Below, one piece after another: positions 26,259 to 35,016 of a DNA stretch of 64,000 nt. Origin of the DNA: an uncultured Eubacterium sp. (lineage in GTDB: Bacteria > Bacillota > Clostridia > Oscillospirales > Acutalibacteraceae); contig CAJOHE010000007.1 of assembly GCA_905234495.1 (NCBI GenBank), forward strand, positions 1-64,000. Direction: 5' to 3'. The notes under the pieces were generated by a model, which was not told the DNA's origin, made no database searches, and saw nothing but the letters and a program-made list of their open reading frames with translations. The position numbers and the translations under genes were made by a program. How positions within the stretch are numbered: the first letter of the stretch is position 1; each line of letters begins with the position of its first letter.

Positions 26259-26287
26259 ATTATATTCTTTTATTTTACAATAGTCAA
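26259..26287 (-). promoter_or_regulatory. Promoter of ilvC
   Basis: Minus strand TTGACT (26287-26282), 17-bp spacer, TATAAT (26264-26259). Confidence 0.75.
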
Positions 26288-26348
26288 GTATATTTCTCTT
26301 GTAAATTGTGAACAAATAGAGTAAAATTAGAAATAAGGAGTGAATTAT

Positions 26349-27584
26349 ATGGATAAAATAAAAGAATATAAATACTATATTGACTCACTTTGTATTTACG
26401 ATTTAAAGGACGACGAGGTTATTTCCTCAATCTATCGCCTTATCACAAGCGTAGATACCGAGGACGTTCTCGCGGCTCAGAGCCAGTTTTTCAAGCTTGT
26501 CACAAAGCACGGCTCCCTTAAAAAATACATAAGCGAATGTATTCTCACCGACGACAATATTTTCGCAAAGGCAGCCTGCACGGGTGACGAGGATTTACTT
26601 TCGCCCGCAATCATCAAGGGGGTTAAGGCGGATTTAAAAAAGCTTGAGGCAATTTCGAGCTTCTGCGTTGAGGACGTTATTGCATACAGCGTAGACAGCG
26701 ACATCAGACGAGTTCTCAAAACGATTCCCGCGTGGGAGGTTGGCGAATCCGTTGCTCCCCTCATCGGAAAATGGGAAGACTGTATTGACGAGCTTGCAAA
26801 CTACTACAGCGAAAACGGCTACGGTATTTTCTCAAAGAACGTTGCGTTCTCGTGGCGTGACGGCGAGGTTATGCCCATCACCTCAACCGACCCCGTTCGC
26901 CTCAGCGACCTCAAAAACTATGAGGACGAGAGGCAGAAGATAATTGAAAACACCGAGAGCTTCATAAACGGCCACCCCGCAAACAACGTTCTTCTTTACG
27001 GCGACAGGGGTACCGGCAAGAGCGCGACGGTTCACGCGCTTTTAAACGAATACTCGGGCAGGGGACTGCGTATGATTGAGGTGCCCAAGAGCCACGTTGC
27101 AGACCTTCCCGTAATCAGGGAAAGGATTCTCGGTTCGCCGATGAAGTTCATCATCTTTATCGACGACCTCAGCTTCGATTCAAACGACGACAGCTTCAGC
27201 GAGCTCAAGGCGGCTCTCGAGGGTTCGCTTTCGGTTAAGCAGGACAATATGCTCATTTACGCAACCTCAAACCGCCGTCATCTCATCAGGGAGAACTTCT
27301 CCGACAGAGAGGACGATATGCACCAGAGCGACATCGTTCAGGAGCAGCTCAGCCTTGCCGACAGATTCGGTCTTACGATTACGTTCATCAATCCCGACAG
27401 AGAGGATTACCTCGATATTGTTATGAAAATCTGTCGCGACAGGCAGCTCGGATATATCGACGAGGACAGACTTTTTGCATCTGCCGAGCGCTGGGCTCAG
27501 CTTCGCGGAGGACGTTCGCCGCGAACCGCAAAGCAGTTTGTCGATTACGTTGAGGGCTGCATAAAGCAGGAGATTGATTGGTAA
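26349..27584 (+). CDS. DUF815 family AAA+ ATPase
   Basis: 411 aa from the ATG at 26349 behind AAGGAG; a GTG inside that motif is rejected as start. The N-terminal ~190 residues are helical and family-specific. The AAA core has Walker A (YGDRGTGKSATVHALL), Walker B (FIIFIDDLSFD), a sensor segment YATSNRRHLI and the C-terminal GGRSPRTAKQFVDYVEG. DUF815 ATPases are widespread, with no agreed function. The gene stands alone between ilvC and the two-component operon. Confidence 0.88.
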   Translation: MDKIKEYKYYIDSLCIYDLKDDEVISSIYRLITSVDTEDVLAAQSQFFKLVTKHGSLKKYISECILTDDNIFAKAACTGDEDLLSPAIIKGVKADLKKLEAISSFCVEDVIAYSVDSDIRRVLKTIPAWEVGESVAPLIGKWEDCIDELANYYSENGYGIFSKNVAFSWRDGEVMPITSTDPVRLSDLKNYEDERQKIIENTESFINGHPANNVLLYGDRGTGKSATVHALLNEYSGRGLRMIEVPKSHVADLPVIRERILGSPMKFIIFIDDLSFDSNDDSFSELKAALEGSLSVKQDNMLIYATSNRRHLIRENFSDREDDMHQSDIVQEQLSLADRFGLTITFINPDREDYLDIVMKICRDRQLGYIDEDRLFASAERWAQLRGGRSPRTAKQFVDYVEGCIKQEIDW

Positions 27585-27664
27585 AATACCCGTAATTTCA
27601 AGTTCAAAAATTGTTTAAACAATTTAGAAATTATTAACCAAAAAAACAAAAAATGTTTGATATG

Positions 27665-27683
27665 TGATGCTAAAATAGCATCA
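27665..27683 (+). promoter_or_regulatory. Palindrome upstream of the two-component operon
   Basis: TGATGCTA (27665-27672), spacer AAA, TAGCATCA (27676-27683): perfect 8-bp arms, 24 bases before the response-regulator start. It has no T run, so it looks more like a protein-binding site than a terminator. Confidence 0.4.
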
Positions 27684-27706
27684 TCAAAGGAAAGGCGGAT
27701 TACAAT

Positions 27707-28402
27707 ATGGCTTCAAAAATTTTAGTCGTTGACGACGACCACAACATCTGCGAACTGTTAAAGCTTTATCTCGAAAACGAGGGTTATACAGTATATGTCG
27801 CACACGACGGACAGGACGCTGTAAAGAGCTTCCAGAGCAAGTCCCCCGAGCTTGTGCTTCTTGATATAATGCTTCCGAAGATGGACGGCTGGCAGGTATG
27901 CCGTGAAATCAGAAAATCGTCAAACGTACCGATTATTATGCTCACCGCAAAGGGCGAGACCTTCGACAAGGTGCTCGGTCTTGAGCTCGGCGCAGACGAT
28001 TACGTAACAAAGCCGTTTGACGCAAAAGAGGTTATGGCAAGAGTAAAGGCCGTTCTCAGAAGAACAAACGACAGCACGGCGGTTGCCGACGAGAGCAAGA
28101 AGCTCGTTGTTTACGACAATCTTGAAATAAACATCGTAAACTATGAGCTCAAGGTTAAGGGCGAGGTTATCGACACACCCCCCAAAGAGCTCGAGCTCAT
28201 CTATCACTTCGCGTCAAATCCCAACAGGGTTTACACCCGCGACCAGCTTCTTGACGAGGTATGGGGCTTTGATTACTACGGCGATTCCCGTACGGTAGAC
28301 GTTCACGTTAAGCGCCTTCGCGAAAAGCTTGAGGGCGTTTCGGACAAATGGTCGCTCAAAACCGTTTGGGGCGTAGGCTATAAATTTGAAACTAAGGACT
28401 AA
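27707..28402 (+). CDS. OmpR-family response regulator
   Basis: 231 aa. Receiver domain with acidic pocket VVDDDH, phospho-acceptor D53 (LVLLDIMLP), and Lys in DYVTKPF. From residue ~135 a winged-helix DNA-binding domain ends in DSRTVDVHVKRLREKL and WGVGYKF. It pairs with the histidine kinase that follows at 6 bases. Closest in layout to the WalR/YycF-PhoP group and to CiaR or CssR systems whose operons include htrA. Confidence 0.95.
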   Translation: MASKILVVDDDHNICELLKLYLENEGYTVYVAHDGQDAVKSFQSKSPELVLLDIMLPKMDGWQVCREIRKSSNVPIIMLTAKGETFDKVLGLELGADDYVTKPFDAKEVMARVKAVLRRTNDSTAVADESKKLVVYDNLEINIVNYELKVKGEVIDTPPKELELIYHFASNPNRVYTRDQLLDEVWGFDYYGDSRTVDVHVKRLREKLEGVSDKWSLKTVWGVGYKFETKD

Positions 28403-28408
28403 TAACGG

Positions 28409-29926
28409 ATGACAAAATCTGCAATTAAAGGAACAAATAACCGCTATTATCACAATAGCATCTTTATAAAATATTTTACCCTGTTTGCAGCAATACTTCT
28501 CATAGTGCTGACCATTCTTGGCTCAGCACTTACTATTCTCGTAAACGCTTATCTGAGAAACGAAAACACAAAGCTTCTCAGGGACAACGCGATGCACCTT
28601 GCCGAAAGTATAGAGTACAATCTCATCGGGCAGGATATGAATAACAAGTATTCGATTGAAAAGCAGCTCATCTGTAACTCGCTCGAGCTCACCTCAAACG
28701 CAATCAGCGCGGACGTTTTTGTTGTTGACGTTGAGGGAAACATCATTATGTGCAGGGAAAGGGCAAACGGCTATCCGATTTTCGGACTTATGCCCGACTG
28801 TAAGTATCACAGCGAGTTTTCAATCAGCGACAACCTTCTTCAGAGGGTCTATGAGGGCGGCTTTTCGGGAACGGCTGAGGTAGGCGGCGAGAGCTGCTAC
28901 GTTGCGGGCTGCCCGATATACAGCGGCGGCGAGATTATAGGCTCGGTTTTCGCAACGTCCCACACCCGTGTTGACGGCATCGTTTTCGCCGTTATGAGAA
29001 TATTTGTAATCAGCGCGCTTGTATGTCTTGCAATCGGCTCGGTCTGCATATTCAGGCTCACCAAAAGCTTTGTAAGACCGCTGCAGCAGATGAGCGCCGC
29101 CACAAAGCGCTTCGCAATCGGCGACTTCACCTACAGGGTTAAGGTAAAGGGCGACGACGAGCTTGCAGAGCTCGGCAGGGCGTTCAACGATATGGCGGAC
29201 TCGCTTGACGCGCTTGAATCCTCAAGGCGTAATTTCGTTTCAAACGTATCGCACGAGCTGAGAACCCCGATGACTTCCATCGGCGGCTTCATCGACGGTA
29301 TGCTTGACGGAACAATCCCGAAGGAAAAATACGACTACTATCTCGAAATTGTCAGCAGCGAGGTTAAGCGCCTTACGCGCCTTGTTGTGACGATGCTCAA
29401 TATGAGCAAGATTGAATCGGGCAGCTTTGAGATGAACCCGAGAAACTACGATATCAGCGACCAGATTATCCACATTCTTCTCACGTTTGAGCAGAAGATT
29501 GACGATAAGCAAATCGAAATCCGCGGGCTTGAAGAGCTTGAGCCCACATACATCGTTGCGGACATAGATATGATTTATCAGGTAATCTATAACATATTCG
29601 ACAACGCCGTTAAGTTTACAAACGAGGGCGGCTACATCGAGGTTAAGATGCTCGACCTTGACGGGGAAATCGAGGTTCACATCAAAAACAGCGGTATCGG
29701 CATCAACGAGGAAGAGCTTGGCAAGGTCTTCCAGAGATTCTATAAAGTTGACAAGTCACGAGGTCTCGACGCCAAGGGCGCGGGAATCGGACTCTATATA
29801 GTTAAAATGATGGTGGAAATGCACAGCGGTAAGATTTGGGCACAGAGTGAGGATGAAAACACCGCGGAATTCATTTTCAGACTTCCCAAAAATTACACCC
29901 CCATCATAAAAAAGGAGACGAAGTAA
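28409..29926 (+). CDS. Membrane sensor histidine kinase
   Basis: 505 aa. Two membrane helices (residues ~30-52 and ~193-215) bracket a ~140-residue extracytoplasmic sensor domain. HAMP follows, then the HisKA box FVSNVSHELRTPMTS with phospho-His near residue 282. The ATPase domain has YNIFDNAVKFTNEGG (N box), SGIGINEEELG (G1) and GAGIGLYIVKMM (G2). Senses an envelope signal and phosphorylates the upstream regulator. The downstream htrA gene, two bases away, suggests envelope-protein stress as input. Confidence 0.95.
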   Translation: MTKSAIKGTNNRYYHNSIFIKYFTLFAAILLIVLTILGSALTILVNAYLRNENTKLLRDNAMHLAESIEYNLIGQDMNNKYSIEKQLICNSLELTSNAISADVFVVDVEGNIIMCRERANGYPIFGLMPDCKYHSEFSISDNLLQRVYEGGFSGTAEVGGESCYVAGCPIYSGGEIIGSVFATSHTRVDGIVFAVMRIFVISALVCLAIGSVCIFRLTKSFVRPLQQMSAATKRFAIGDFTYRVKVKGDDELAELGRAFNDMADSLDALESSRRNFVSNVSHELRTPMTSIGGFIDGMLDGTIPKEKYDYYLEIVSSEVKRLTRLVVTMLNMSKIESGSFEMNPRNYDISDQIIHILLTFEQKIDDKQIEIRGLEELEPTYIVADIDMIYQVIYNIFDNAVKFTNEGGYIEVKMLDLDGEIEVHIKNSGIGINEEELGKVFQRFYKVDKSRGLDAKGAGIGLYIVKMMVEMHSGKIWAQSEDENTAEFIFRLPKNYTPIIKKETK

Positions 29927-29928
29927 CA

Positions 29929-31467
29929 ATGGACGAAAAAGATTTTACAAATATGGACGATATCGGAATGAGCTATATTCCCGAGGCGGAGGAAACCCCG
30001 TCGCAGGAGCCGGCACCTGCTCAGGAGCTTCCGCTTCCAGAGGCTGAGCCCACCGTGGCAGAGCCCGAACCGATTATCCCCCCGACAGTATATGACGACT
30101 TTGCGGCGGACACCCCGACCGACGACCTCGGCGCACCTGCGTTTGCGCCGCCGGTACCGCCTCAGGCACCCCTCAATCCCCCGCAGTACGGCGGTATGTT
30201 CTATGAGGCGCCGCCGCAAAAGCCGAAGAAGAGCAAGGCGCCCCTCATCATCTGCATAGTGCTTGCGCTTTGTATGATTATCGCAGGTGTTGCAATCATC
30301 GCAGGCTTAAGAGGAAATACGAACAATGACGCCGACGACAATACGCTTCCTTTCTCACAGGACGATTCCGACAGTCAGGACGACGCCGACACAGGCGAGG
30401 ACGTTGAGCTTCACGACAGCGAAGAGGTTGCAACTCTCGATAAAAACGGCAACTACACGGTTGCGGGCGTTGCGGAAAAATGTATGGATTCGTGCGTAGG
30501 CATCGAGGTTTACACAAATCAGTCGGTCGATAATTTCGGCTTTTACGGCTACTACGGCAACAACGAGCTCACCAACGAGCCCACGCTTGCGGGCGAAGGC
30601 TCGGGCATCATTATGAAAGAGGCGGGCGGAAAAACCTACATCATCACCTGCGCCCACGTTATCAGCGGCGGCGACAGCTTCAAGGTAATTCTCAACGACC
30701 AGACCGAGCTTGACGCCTATATGGTTGCCTACGATTCACAGACCGATATCGGCGTGCTCTACGTTGAGGAAACAGGGCTTCAGATTGCAGAGTTTGCAAA
30801 CAGCGAAAACCTCGTTGTGGGCGAGCAGGTTGTAGCAATCGGCTGCCCCGGCGGACTTGAGTTTATGAACTCGGTTGCAAGCGGCTACGTTTCAGCCCTT
30901 TCAAGACCGATTTCCTCATCAATCGGCTACGATAACGAATGTATCCAGACAGATACCGCAATCAACCCCGGCAACAGCGGCGGCGGTCTGTTCAATATGC
31001 AGGGACAGGTAGTCGGCATCAACTCCTCAAAAATCGCTTCAACCGAATACGAGGGTATGGGCTTTGCGGTTCCGTCCTCAACGGCTATTCAGACGGCTAA
31101 CAGCCTCATCGCGAACGGCTACGTTTCGGGCAGAGCAAAAATCGGCATTTCCTATAATCAGCTCACAAGCTACTCAAATGCGACTGCAATCCTTGCAGAG
31201 CTCGAAAAGAAGGGCTTCAAGGGTGCAGAGGGCACAATGGTTATCCAGGAAATCGACGCCGAGTCGGACCTCAACAACGCCGACATCAAGCAAAACGATA
31301 TGATTATTGCGGTGAACGACGAAACCCTCACCTCAATCGACGTTATGACCTCGGCGCTCTCGGAACTGACCCCCGGCGACACGGTCAAGCTCACAATAGC
31401 AAGAATTGAAAACAACTCAATCACCACCTTCGACATCGAATGTAAAACGATTGAAGATAAAGGATAA
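29929..31467 (+). CDS. htrA: HtrA/DegP-type membrane serine protease with PDZ domain
   Basis: 512 aa, GGAGACG ribosome site. Residues ~1-100 are a Pro/Glu-rich cytoplasmic tail, followed by one membrane helix (~103-126) and an acidic linker. The S1C protease domain has the catalytic triad visible as TCAHVISGG (His ~242), TDIGVLYV (Asp ~274) and NPGNSGGGLF (Ser ~350). A C-terminal PDZ domain (LNNADIKQNDMIIAVND) follows. Degrades or refolds damaged exported proteins. Third gene of the two-component operon, ending in a strong terminator. Confidence 0.95.
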   Translation: MDEKDFTNMDDIGMSYIPEAEETPSQEPAPAQELPLPEAEPTVAEPEPIIPPTVYDDFAADTPTDDLGAPAFAPPVPPQAPLNPPQYGGMFYEAPPQKPKKSKAPLIICIVLALCMIIAGVAIIAGLRGNTNNDADDNTLPFSQDDSDSQDDADTGEDVELHDSEEVATLDKNGNYTVAGVAEKCMDSCVGIEVYTNQSVDNFGFYGYYGNNELTNEPTLAGEGSGIIMKEAGGKTYIITCAHVISGGDSFKVILNDQTELDAYMVAYDSQTDIGVLYVEETGLQIAEFANSENLVVGEQVVAIGCPGGLEFMNSVASGYVSALSRPISSSIGYDNECIQTDTAINPGNSGGGLFNMQGQVVGINSSKIASTEYEGMGFAVPSSTAIQTANSLIANGYVSGRAKIGISYNQLTSYSNATAILAELEKKGFKGAEGTMVIQEIDAESDLNNADIKQNDMIIAVNDETLTSIDVMTSALSELTPGDTVKLTIARIENNSITTFDIECKTIEDKG

Positions 31468-31468
31468 G

Positions 31469-31495
31469 AAAAAGCGTTCCTTAGGAACGCTTTTT
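31469..31495 (+). terminator. Terminator after htrA
   Basis: AAAAAGCGTTCC, loop TTA, GGAACGCTTTTT. The arms are the same as those of the terminator at 52155-52184. Confidence 0.9.
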
Positions 31496-31496
31496 C

Positions 31497-31819
31497 AATT
31501 CGGAATTCAGAATTAAAGGTCACTCGCTGCGCTCAAACAATAAATGAGCCACGGCAACACACCGTAGGGGGCGACGACTCGGCGCCCCGCAGACCTTACC
31601 TACAAAGGCAAAGTTTACAAATTCAATTCTTCGGGCGTATGCCTGAATCCGTAAAAAAAGAGAGAGGCGCAAGCCTCTCTTTTTTTTGCCGTGTTACAGT
31701 TGTTACGGTTGATAACGGTAATTTTTATAATTTATTTTTTTATTTATAAATCTTTGATTTCATCCGTAACAAGTGTAACATAAATAAATAATTCCGCATT
31801 CCGCATTCCGCATTCCGAA
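31497..31819. repeat. Gene-poor stretch with dispersed repeat pieces
   Basis: No gene is seen in this 323-base stretch. It contains AATTCGGAATTC units (31497-31516), a module (31518-31545) that also occurs at 49162-49189, a GTAGGGGGCGACGAC / GGCGCCCCGC palindromic piece near 31565-31592, a strong terminator-like hairpin (31661-31680, loop GCAA, with flanking A and T tracts), an AT-rich stretch, and ATTCCGC units up to the small gene at 31820. Confidence 0.55.
31653..31688 (+). terminator. Intrinsic-terminator-like hairpin in repeat region
   Basis: AGAGAGGC (31661-31668), loop GCAA, GCCTCTCT (31673-31680), flanked by seven A and eight T. It can act in both directions and may end the minus-strand operon finishing at 31820. 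Confidence 0.7.
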
Positions 31820-31820
31820 T
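31790..31820. repeat. ATTCCGC short tandem repeat
   Basis: Three copies of CATTCCG plus flanking ATTCCG units immediately downstream of the small minus-strand gene, ending in its stop codon. Confidence 0.7.
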
Positions 31821-31981
31821 TAAACCTCGTGTTCCTCTCCATATTCCTTGGACTGCTCAACGTTTTCGTCGGAGGGAATCGGAACGCCCATATCCGTGAT
31901 TCCGTCGGGCTGGACGGTCGGGTTCGTGATTGATTCGGCAAATCTGTTCGTCGCTTCAATTCTGTATCTTTTCTTTTTCAT
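31820..31981 (-). CDS. Small protein of the DUF3787/CDIF630_02480 spore-surface type
   Basis: 53 aa, ATG at 31981 behind GAGGTGAT. A very basic start (MKKKRYRIEATN) leads to the motif GVPIPSDENVEQSKEY, which matches the VPIPSEE.V..AKEW pattern of the small clostridial spore-surface family. It lies downstream of hemW on the same strand, separated by a terminator hairpin. A role on the spore surface follows from family knowledge; I cannot confirm it from sequence. Confidence 0.65.
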   Translation of the reverse strand: MKKKRYRIEATNRFAESITNPTVQPDGITDMGVPIPSDENVEQSKEYGEEHEV

Positions 31982-31992
31982 AAAATCACCTC

Positions 31993-32021
31993 AAAAAAAT
32001 GGTGCGGTTTCCCGCACCATT
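31993..32021 (-). terminator. Terminator after hemW
   Basis: AATGGTGCGG (31998-32007) pairs with CCGCACCATT (32012-32021). On the minus strand a run of seven T follows, and the ribosome site of the small spore gene begins directly afterwards. Confidence 0.75.
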
Positions 32022-32026
32022 AGTGT

Positions 32027-32153
32027 TTACATTAACCGTGAAATTATTATTCGGGCTGCCGGGTCGTCAGCCCCTACAGGAAAAACGAAACAAAAAGTAG
32101 GGGACGACAACCTTGGCGTCCCGTAATGCATTTATATCAACCGTGAAATTATT
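32027..32153. mobile_element. ~105-bp palindromic insertion flanked by 22-bp direct repeats
   Basis: Positions 32027-32048 and 32132-32153 are the same 22-bp sequence with two differences (TTACATTAACCGTGAAATTATT versus TTATATCAACCGTG...). The second copy is the 3' end of hemW including its stop codon. Between them lie imperfect inverted repeats of ~27 bp, one arm reading CGGGCTGCC...GCCCCTAC and the other, reversed, CGGGACGCC...CCCCTAC, around an A-rich centre. This looks like a small element that inserted at the end of hemW and duplicated the gene terminus. No ORF. Confidence 0.55.
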
Positions 32154-33160
32154 TCATTTGAAACGAGCATTCCTTTTTCCGTGAGAAAAACGTTTCTTTC
32201 GTTTTCGCCCATAAGCCCCGCGCTGATGAACGCCCTGTAATCCTTTTTAATCAGCCTTTTGTCAACGCCCTTGCTGAGCCTCAGCCCGAGCATAATCCGC
32301 TCTTCCTCGCCGCCGCCCTCGCCGTCGTCGACAATGCTCATAGTCTCGTCGTAGTAAAACCGCCTGCCGTGCCAAAGCGAGTGGGCGGTTTTTCCTATGC
32401 CCAGATATTCCTCAAGCTCCCAGTATTTGAGATTGTGCCTGCTCTCAAACGAGGGCTTTGTAAAATTGCTTATCTCATACTGCGAAAAACCGAGCCCGCG
32501 AAGCGCCTTCACGGTTTTGAGATACATCTCGCAGACCGTGTCCTCGTCGGGCAGGGCAAGCCTGTCCTTTAGCTCAAAGAACTTCGTCCCTTCCTCAATT
32601 TTGAGAAGGTAGGCGCTGACGTGGGCGACGTTCATTTTGCCGATAAACTCAAAGGTCTCGTCAAGGCTTTCGAGCGTCTGCTTCGGCGTGCCGAGCATAA
32701 CGTCAAGGCTGATATTTGTAATTCCCGCAGAGAGCGCGGCGTTCACCGTGCGCGCAACCTCAGCCTTGCCCGCGCGCCTTCCGAGCGCAAAGCGTTCTTC
32801 GTTTCGCGCGCTCTGCATACCGATGCTGAGCCTGTTTACGCCCGCTTTGGCGTATATCTCAAAATCGCGCGAAAGCTCCTTTGAGGGGTTGCACTCAACC
32901 GTAATCTCGGCATTTTTGTCAATCTCAAACCGTTCCCTCGCCGCGGCGATTATCCGTTCTATGAGCCCGGGCTCGAGGATTGACGGCGTGCCGCCGCCGA
33001 AGTAAACCGTGTCAAACGCGCCCTCGTATTTTTTCATTTCGTCGCAGAGAAGGCCGACGTATTTTTCCGCCGCGCCCTGCTCGTATTTAACGCTGTAAAA
33101 GTCGCAGTACGGGCATTTTGAGCGGCAGAAAGGGATGTGAAAATACAGTCCGTTTCCCAT
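32132..33160 (-). CDS. hemW: HemW-like radical SAM protein
   Basis: 342 aa. Radical SAM motif CRSKCPYCDFYS near residue 13, then VYFGGGTPSILEPG and the AGVNRLSIGMQSARNEE segment, diagnostic of HemW rather than HemN (the extended HemN N-terminus is missing). HemW is a heme chaperone, not a coproporphyrinogen oxidase, in characterised cases. Downstream of typA at 18 bases. The last codons lie in the direct repeat of a small insertion. Confidence 0.9.
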   Translation of the reverse strand: MGNGLYFHIPFCRSKCPYCDFYSVKYEQGAAEKYVGLLCDEMKKYEGAFDTVYFGGGTPSILEPGLIERIIAAARERFEIDKNAEITVECNPSKELSRDFEIYAKAGVNRLSIGMQSARNEERFALGRRAGKAEVARTVNAALSAGITNISLDVMLGTPKQTLESLDETFEFIGKMNVAHVSAYLLKIEEGTKFFELKDRLALPDEDTVCEMYLKTVKALRGLGFSQYEISNFTKPSFESRHNLKYWELEEYLGIGKTAHSLWHGRRFYYDETMSIVDDGEGGGEEERIMLGLRLSKGVDKRLIKKDYRAFISAGLMGENERNVFLTEKGMLVSNEIISRLI

Positions 33161-33178
33161 AATTTCACATCCCTTCGT

Positions 33179-35002
33179 TTACTTTTTCCTGCTCTCGGCT
33201 TTGAGCCTCAGGCTCTTGTCGAGAATCATTTTTCTCAGTCTTATCGATTTCGGCGTAACCTCGAGAAGCTCGTCGTCCGCGAGAAATTCCATACTCTGTT
33301 CAAGCGAAAGAGTTGTCGGCGGAACGAGCTTTAACGCCTCGTCAGAGCCGCTTGCTCTCGTATTGGTTACGTGCTTTTTCTTGCAGACGTTGCAGACGAT
33401 GTCCTCGTCCTTTGCGCACTCGCCGGCAATCATTCCCTCGTAGACCTCAACGCCCGGACCGAGGAAAAGCTTGCCCCTGTCCTGAGTGTTCCACAGACCG
33501 TAGCCCGTCGTGGTGCCCGTCTCGTGAACAACGATTGAGCCGCGGTTGCGGGTTTCAATGTCGCCCTTGTAGGGCTCGTATCCCGCGAAAAGCTGGTTCA
33601 TAATTCCGTTGCCGTTGGTGTCTGTCAGAAATTCCGAGCGGTAGCCGATGAGCCCCCTCGACGGAATTTTTATCTCAAGGTGAGTCATACCCGTGGTGCG
33701 GGTGTCCATATTCTCAATCTCGCCCTTGCGCGAGCAGAGCTTTTCCATAACAACGCCGACGTAGTCCTCGGGCACCTCAACTATCGCAAGCTCAATCGGC
33801 TCAAGCGTCTCGCCGTTTTCACCCTTCTTGAGGATAACCTCGGGGCGGGATACCGCAAATTCGTAGTTTTCCCTTCTCATCGTCTCAATGAGAATCGAGA
33901 GGTGAAGCTCGCCGCGTCCCGAAACCTTGAACTTGTCCATCGTGTCGGTTTCCTCAACGCGCATCGAAACGTTCGTCTCAACCTCCTTGAAGAGCCTGTC
34001 CCTCAGATTTCGCGAGGTGACGTATTTGCCCTCCCTGCCTGCAAACGGCGAATCGTTTACAAGGAAGTTCATTGAAATTGTCGGCTCGTCAATCTTGACG
34101 AAGGGAAGGGGCTCGATGTGCTCGGGGTCGCAGGCGGTCTCGCCGATGTTCAAATCGGCAACGCCCGAAACGCACACAAGGTCGCCGAAGCTCGCCTCGG
34201 CGCAGTCAACCCTTTTCAGTCCCTCAAACTGGTAGAGCTTTGAAAACTTTATGTTTTCCTCGCTGCCGTCCTGCTTGCAGAGAACGTAGGGCGTGTTCAC
34301 CCTGATTGTGCCGCGCTCAACCCTGCCTATGCCGAGCCTGCCAACGTAGTCGTCGTATTCAAGCGACGAGAAAAGAATCTGCGCGGGGCCTTCCGCGTCG
34401 CCCTCGGGCGAGGGGATATGCTCGATAATCGCGTCAAGAAGCGGTCTCATATCGCCGCTTCTCGCCTCGGGGTCAAGGCTTGAATAGCCGTCGCGCGCAG
34501 AGGCGTAAACAACGGGAAAATCAATCTGGTCGTCGTCGGCGCCGAGCTCGATGAAGAGGTCGAGCACCTCGTCGATTACCTCCTCGGGTCTTGCGCCGTC
34601 GCGGTCAATCTTGTTTACGACAACGAGGGGCTTCTTGTGAAGTCCGAGCGCTTTTTTCAGAACGAATCTCGTCTGCGGCATACAGCCCTCAAATGCGTCA
34701 ACGAGCAGCAAAACGCCGTCAACCATCGTCAGAATACGCTCAACCTCGCCGCCGAAATCGGCGTGACCGGGGGTGTCTACAATATTTATTTTAGTACCGT
34801 TATAGCGGATTGAGGTGTTCTTTGAAAGAATCGTGATTCCTCTTTCGCGCTCAAGGTCGTTTGAGTCCATAACCCTTTCGGCAACCTCTTCGTTTTCGCG
34901 GAAGATACCGCTCTGATGCAGCATCTCGTCAACGAGAGTCGTTTTGCCGTGGTCAACATGGGCAATAATCGCAATATTTTTTATGTCGTTTCTTGTACTC
35001 AA
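33179..35002 (-). CDS. typA: Translational GTPase TypA/BipA
   Basis: 607 aa, TTG start behind GAGGAA. GTPase motifs AHVDHGKTTLVDEM (G1), DTPGHADFGGEVER (G3) and NKIDRDGARPEE (G4), then EF-G-like domains II, III and V and the unique C-terminal domain with GTTTGYGLWNTQDRGKLF. Ribosome-associated GTPase important under stress and in 50S assembly. Located in the gltX-glnS-typA-hemW operon. Confidence 0.97.
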   Translation of the reverse strand: MSTRNDIKNIAIIAHVDHGKTTLVDEMLHQSGIFRENEEVAERVMDSNDLERERGITILSKNTSIRYNGTKINIVDTPGHADFGGEVERILTMVDGVLLLVDAFEGCMPQTRFVLKKALGLHKKPLVVVNKIDRDGARPEEVIDEVLDLFIELGADDDQIDFPVVYASARDGYSSLDPEARSGDMRPLLDAIIEHIPSPEGDAEGPAQILFSSLEYDDYVGRLGIGRVERGTIRVNTPYVLCKQDGSEENIKFSKLYQFEGLKRVDCAEASFGDLVCVSGVADLNIGETACDPEHIEPLPFVKIDEPTISMNFLVNDSPFAGREGKYVTSRNLRDRLFKEVETNVSMRVEETDTMDKFKVSGRGELHLSILIETMRRENYEFAVSRPEVILKKGENGETLEPIELAIVEVPEDYVGVVMEKLCSRKGEIENMDTRTTGMTHLEIKIPSRGLIGYRSEFLTDTNGNGIMNQLFAGYEPYKGDIETRNRGSIVVHETGTTTGYGLWNTQDRGKLFLGPGVEVYEGMIAGECAKDEDIVCNVCKKKHVTNTRASGSDEALKLVPPTTLSLEQSMEFLADDELLEVTPKSIRLRKMILDKSLRLKAESRKK

Positions 35003-35016
35003 AATCTGTTCCTCGG

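Noticed and set aside
26202..26348. T-box leader for ilvC, and likewise for gltX (38367-38396)
   Set aside because: Both leaders are under 60 bases from promoter to start; there is no room for the specifier and antiterminator elements.
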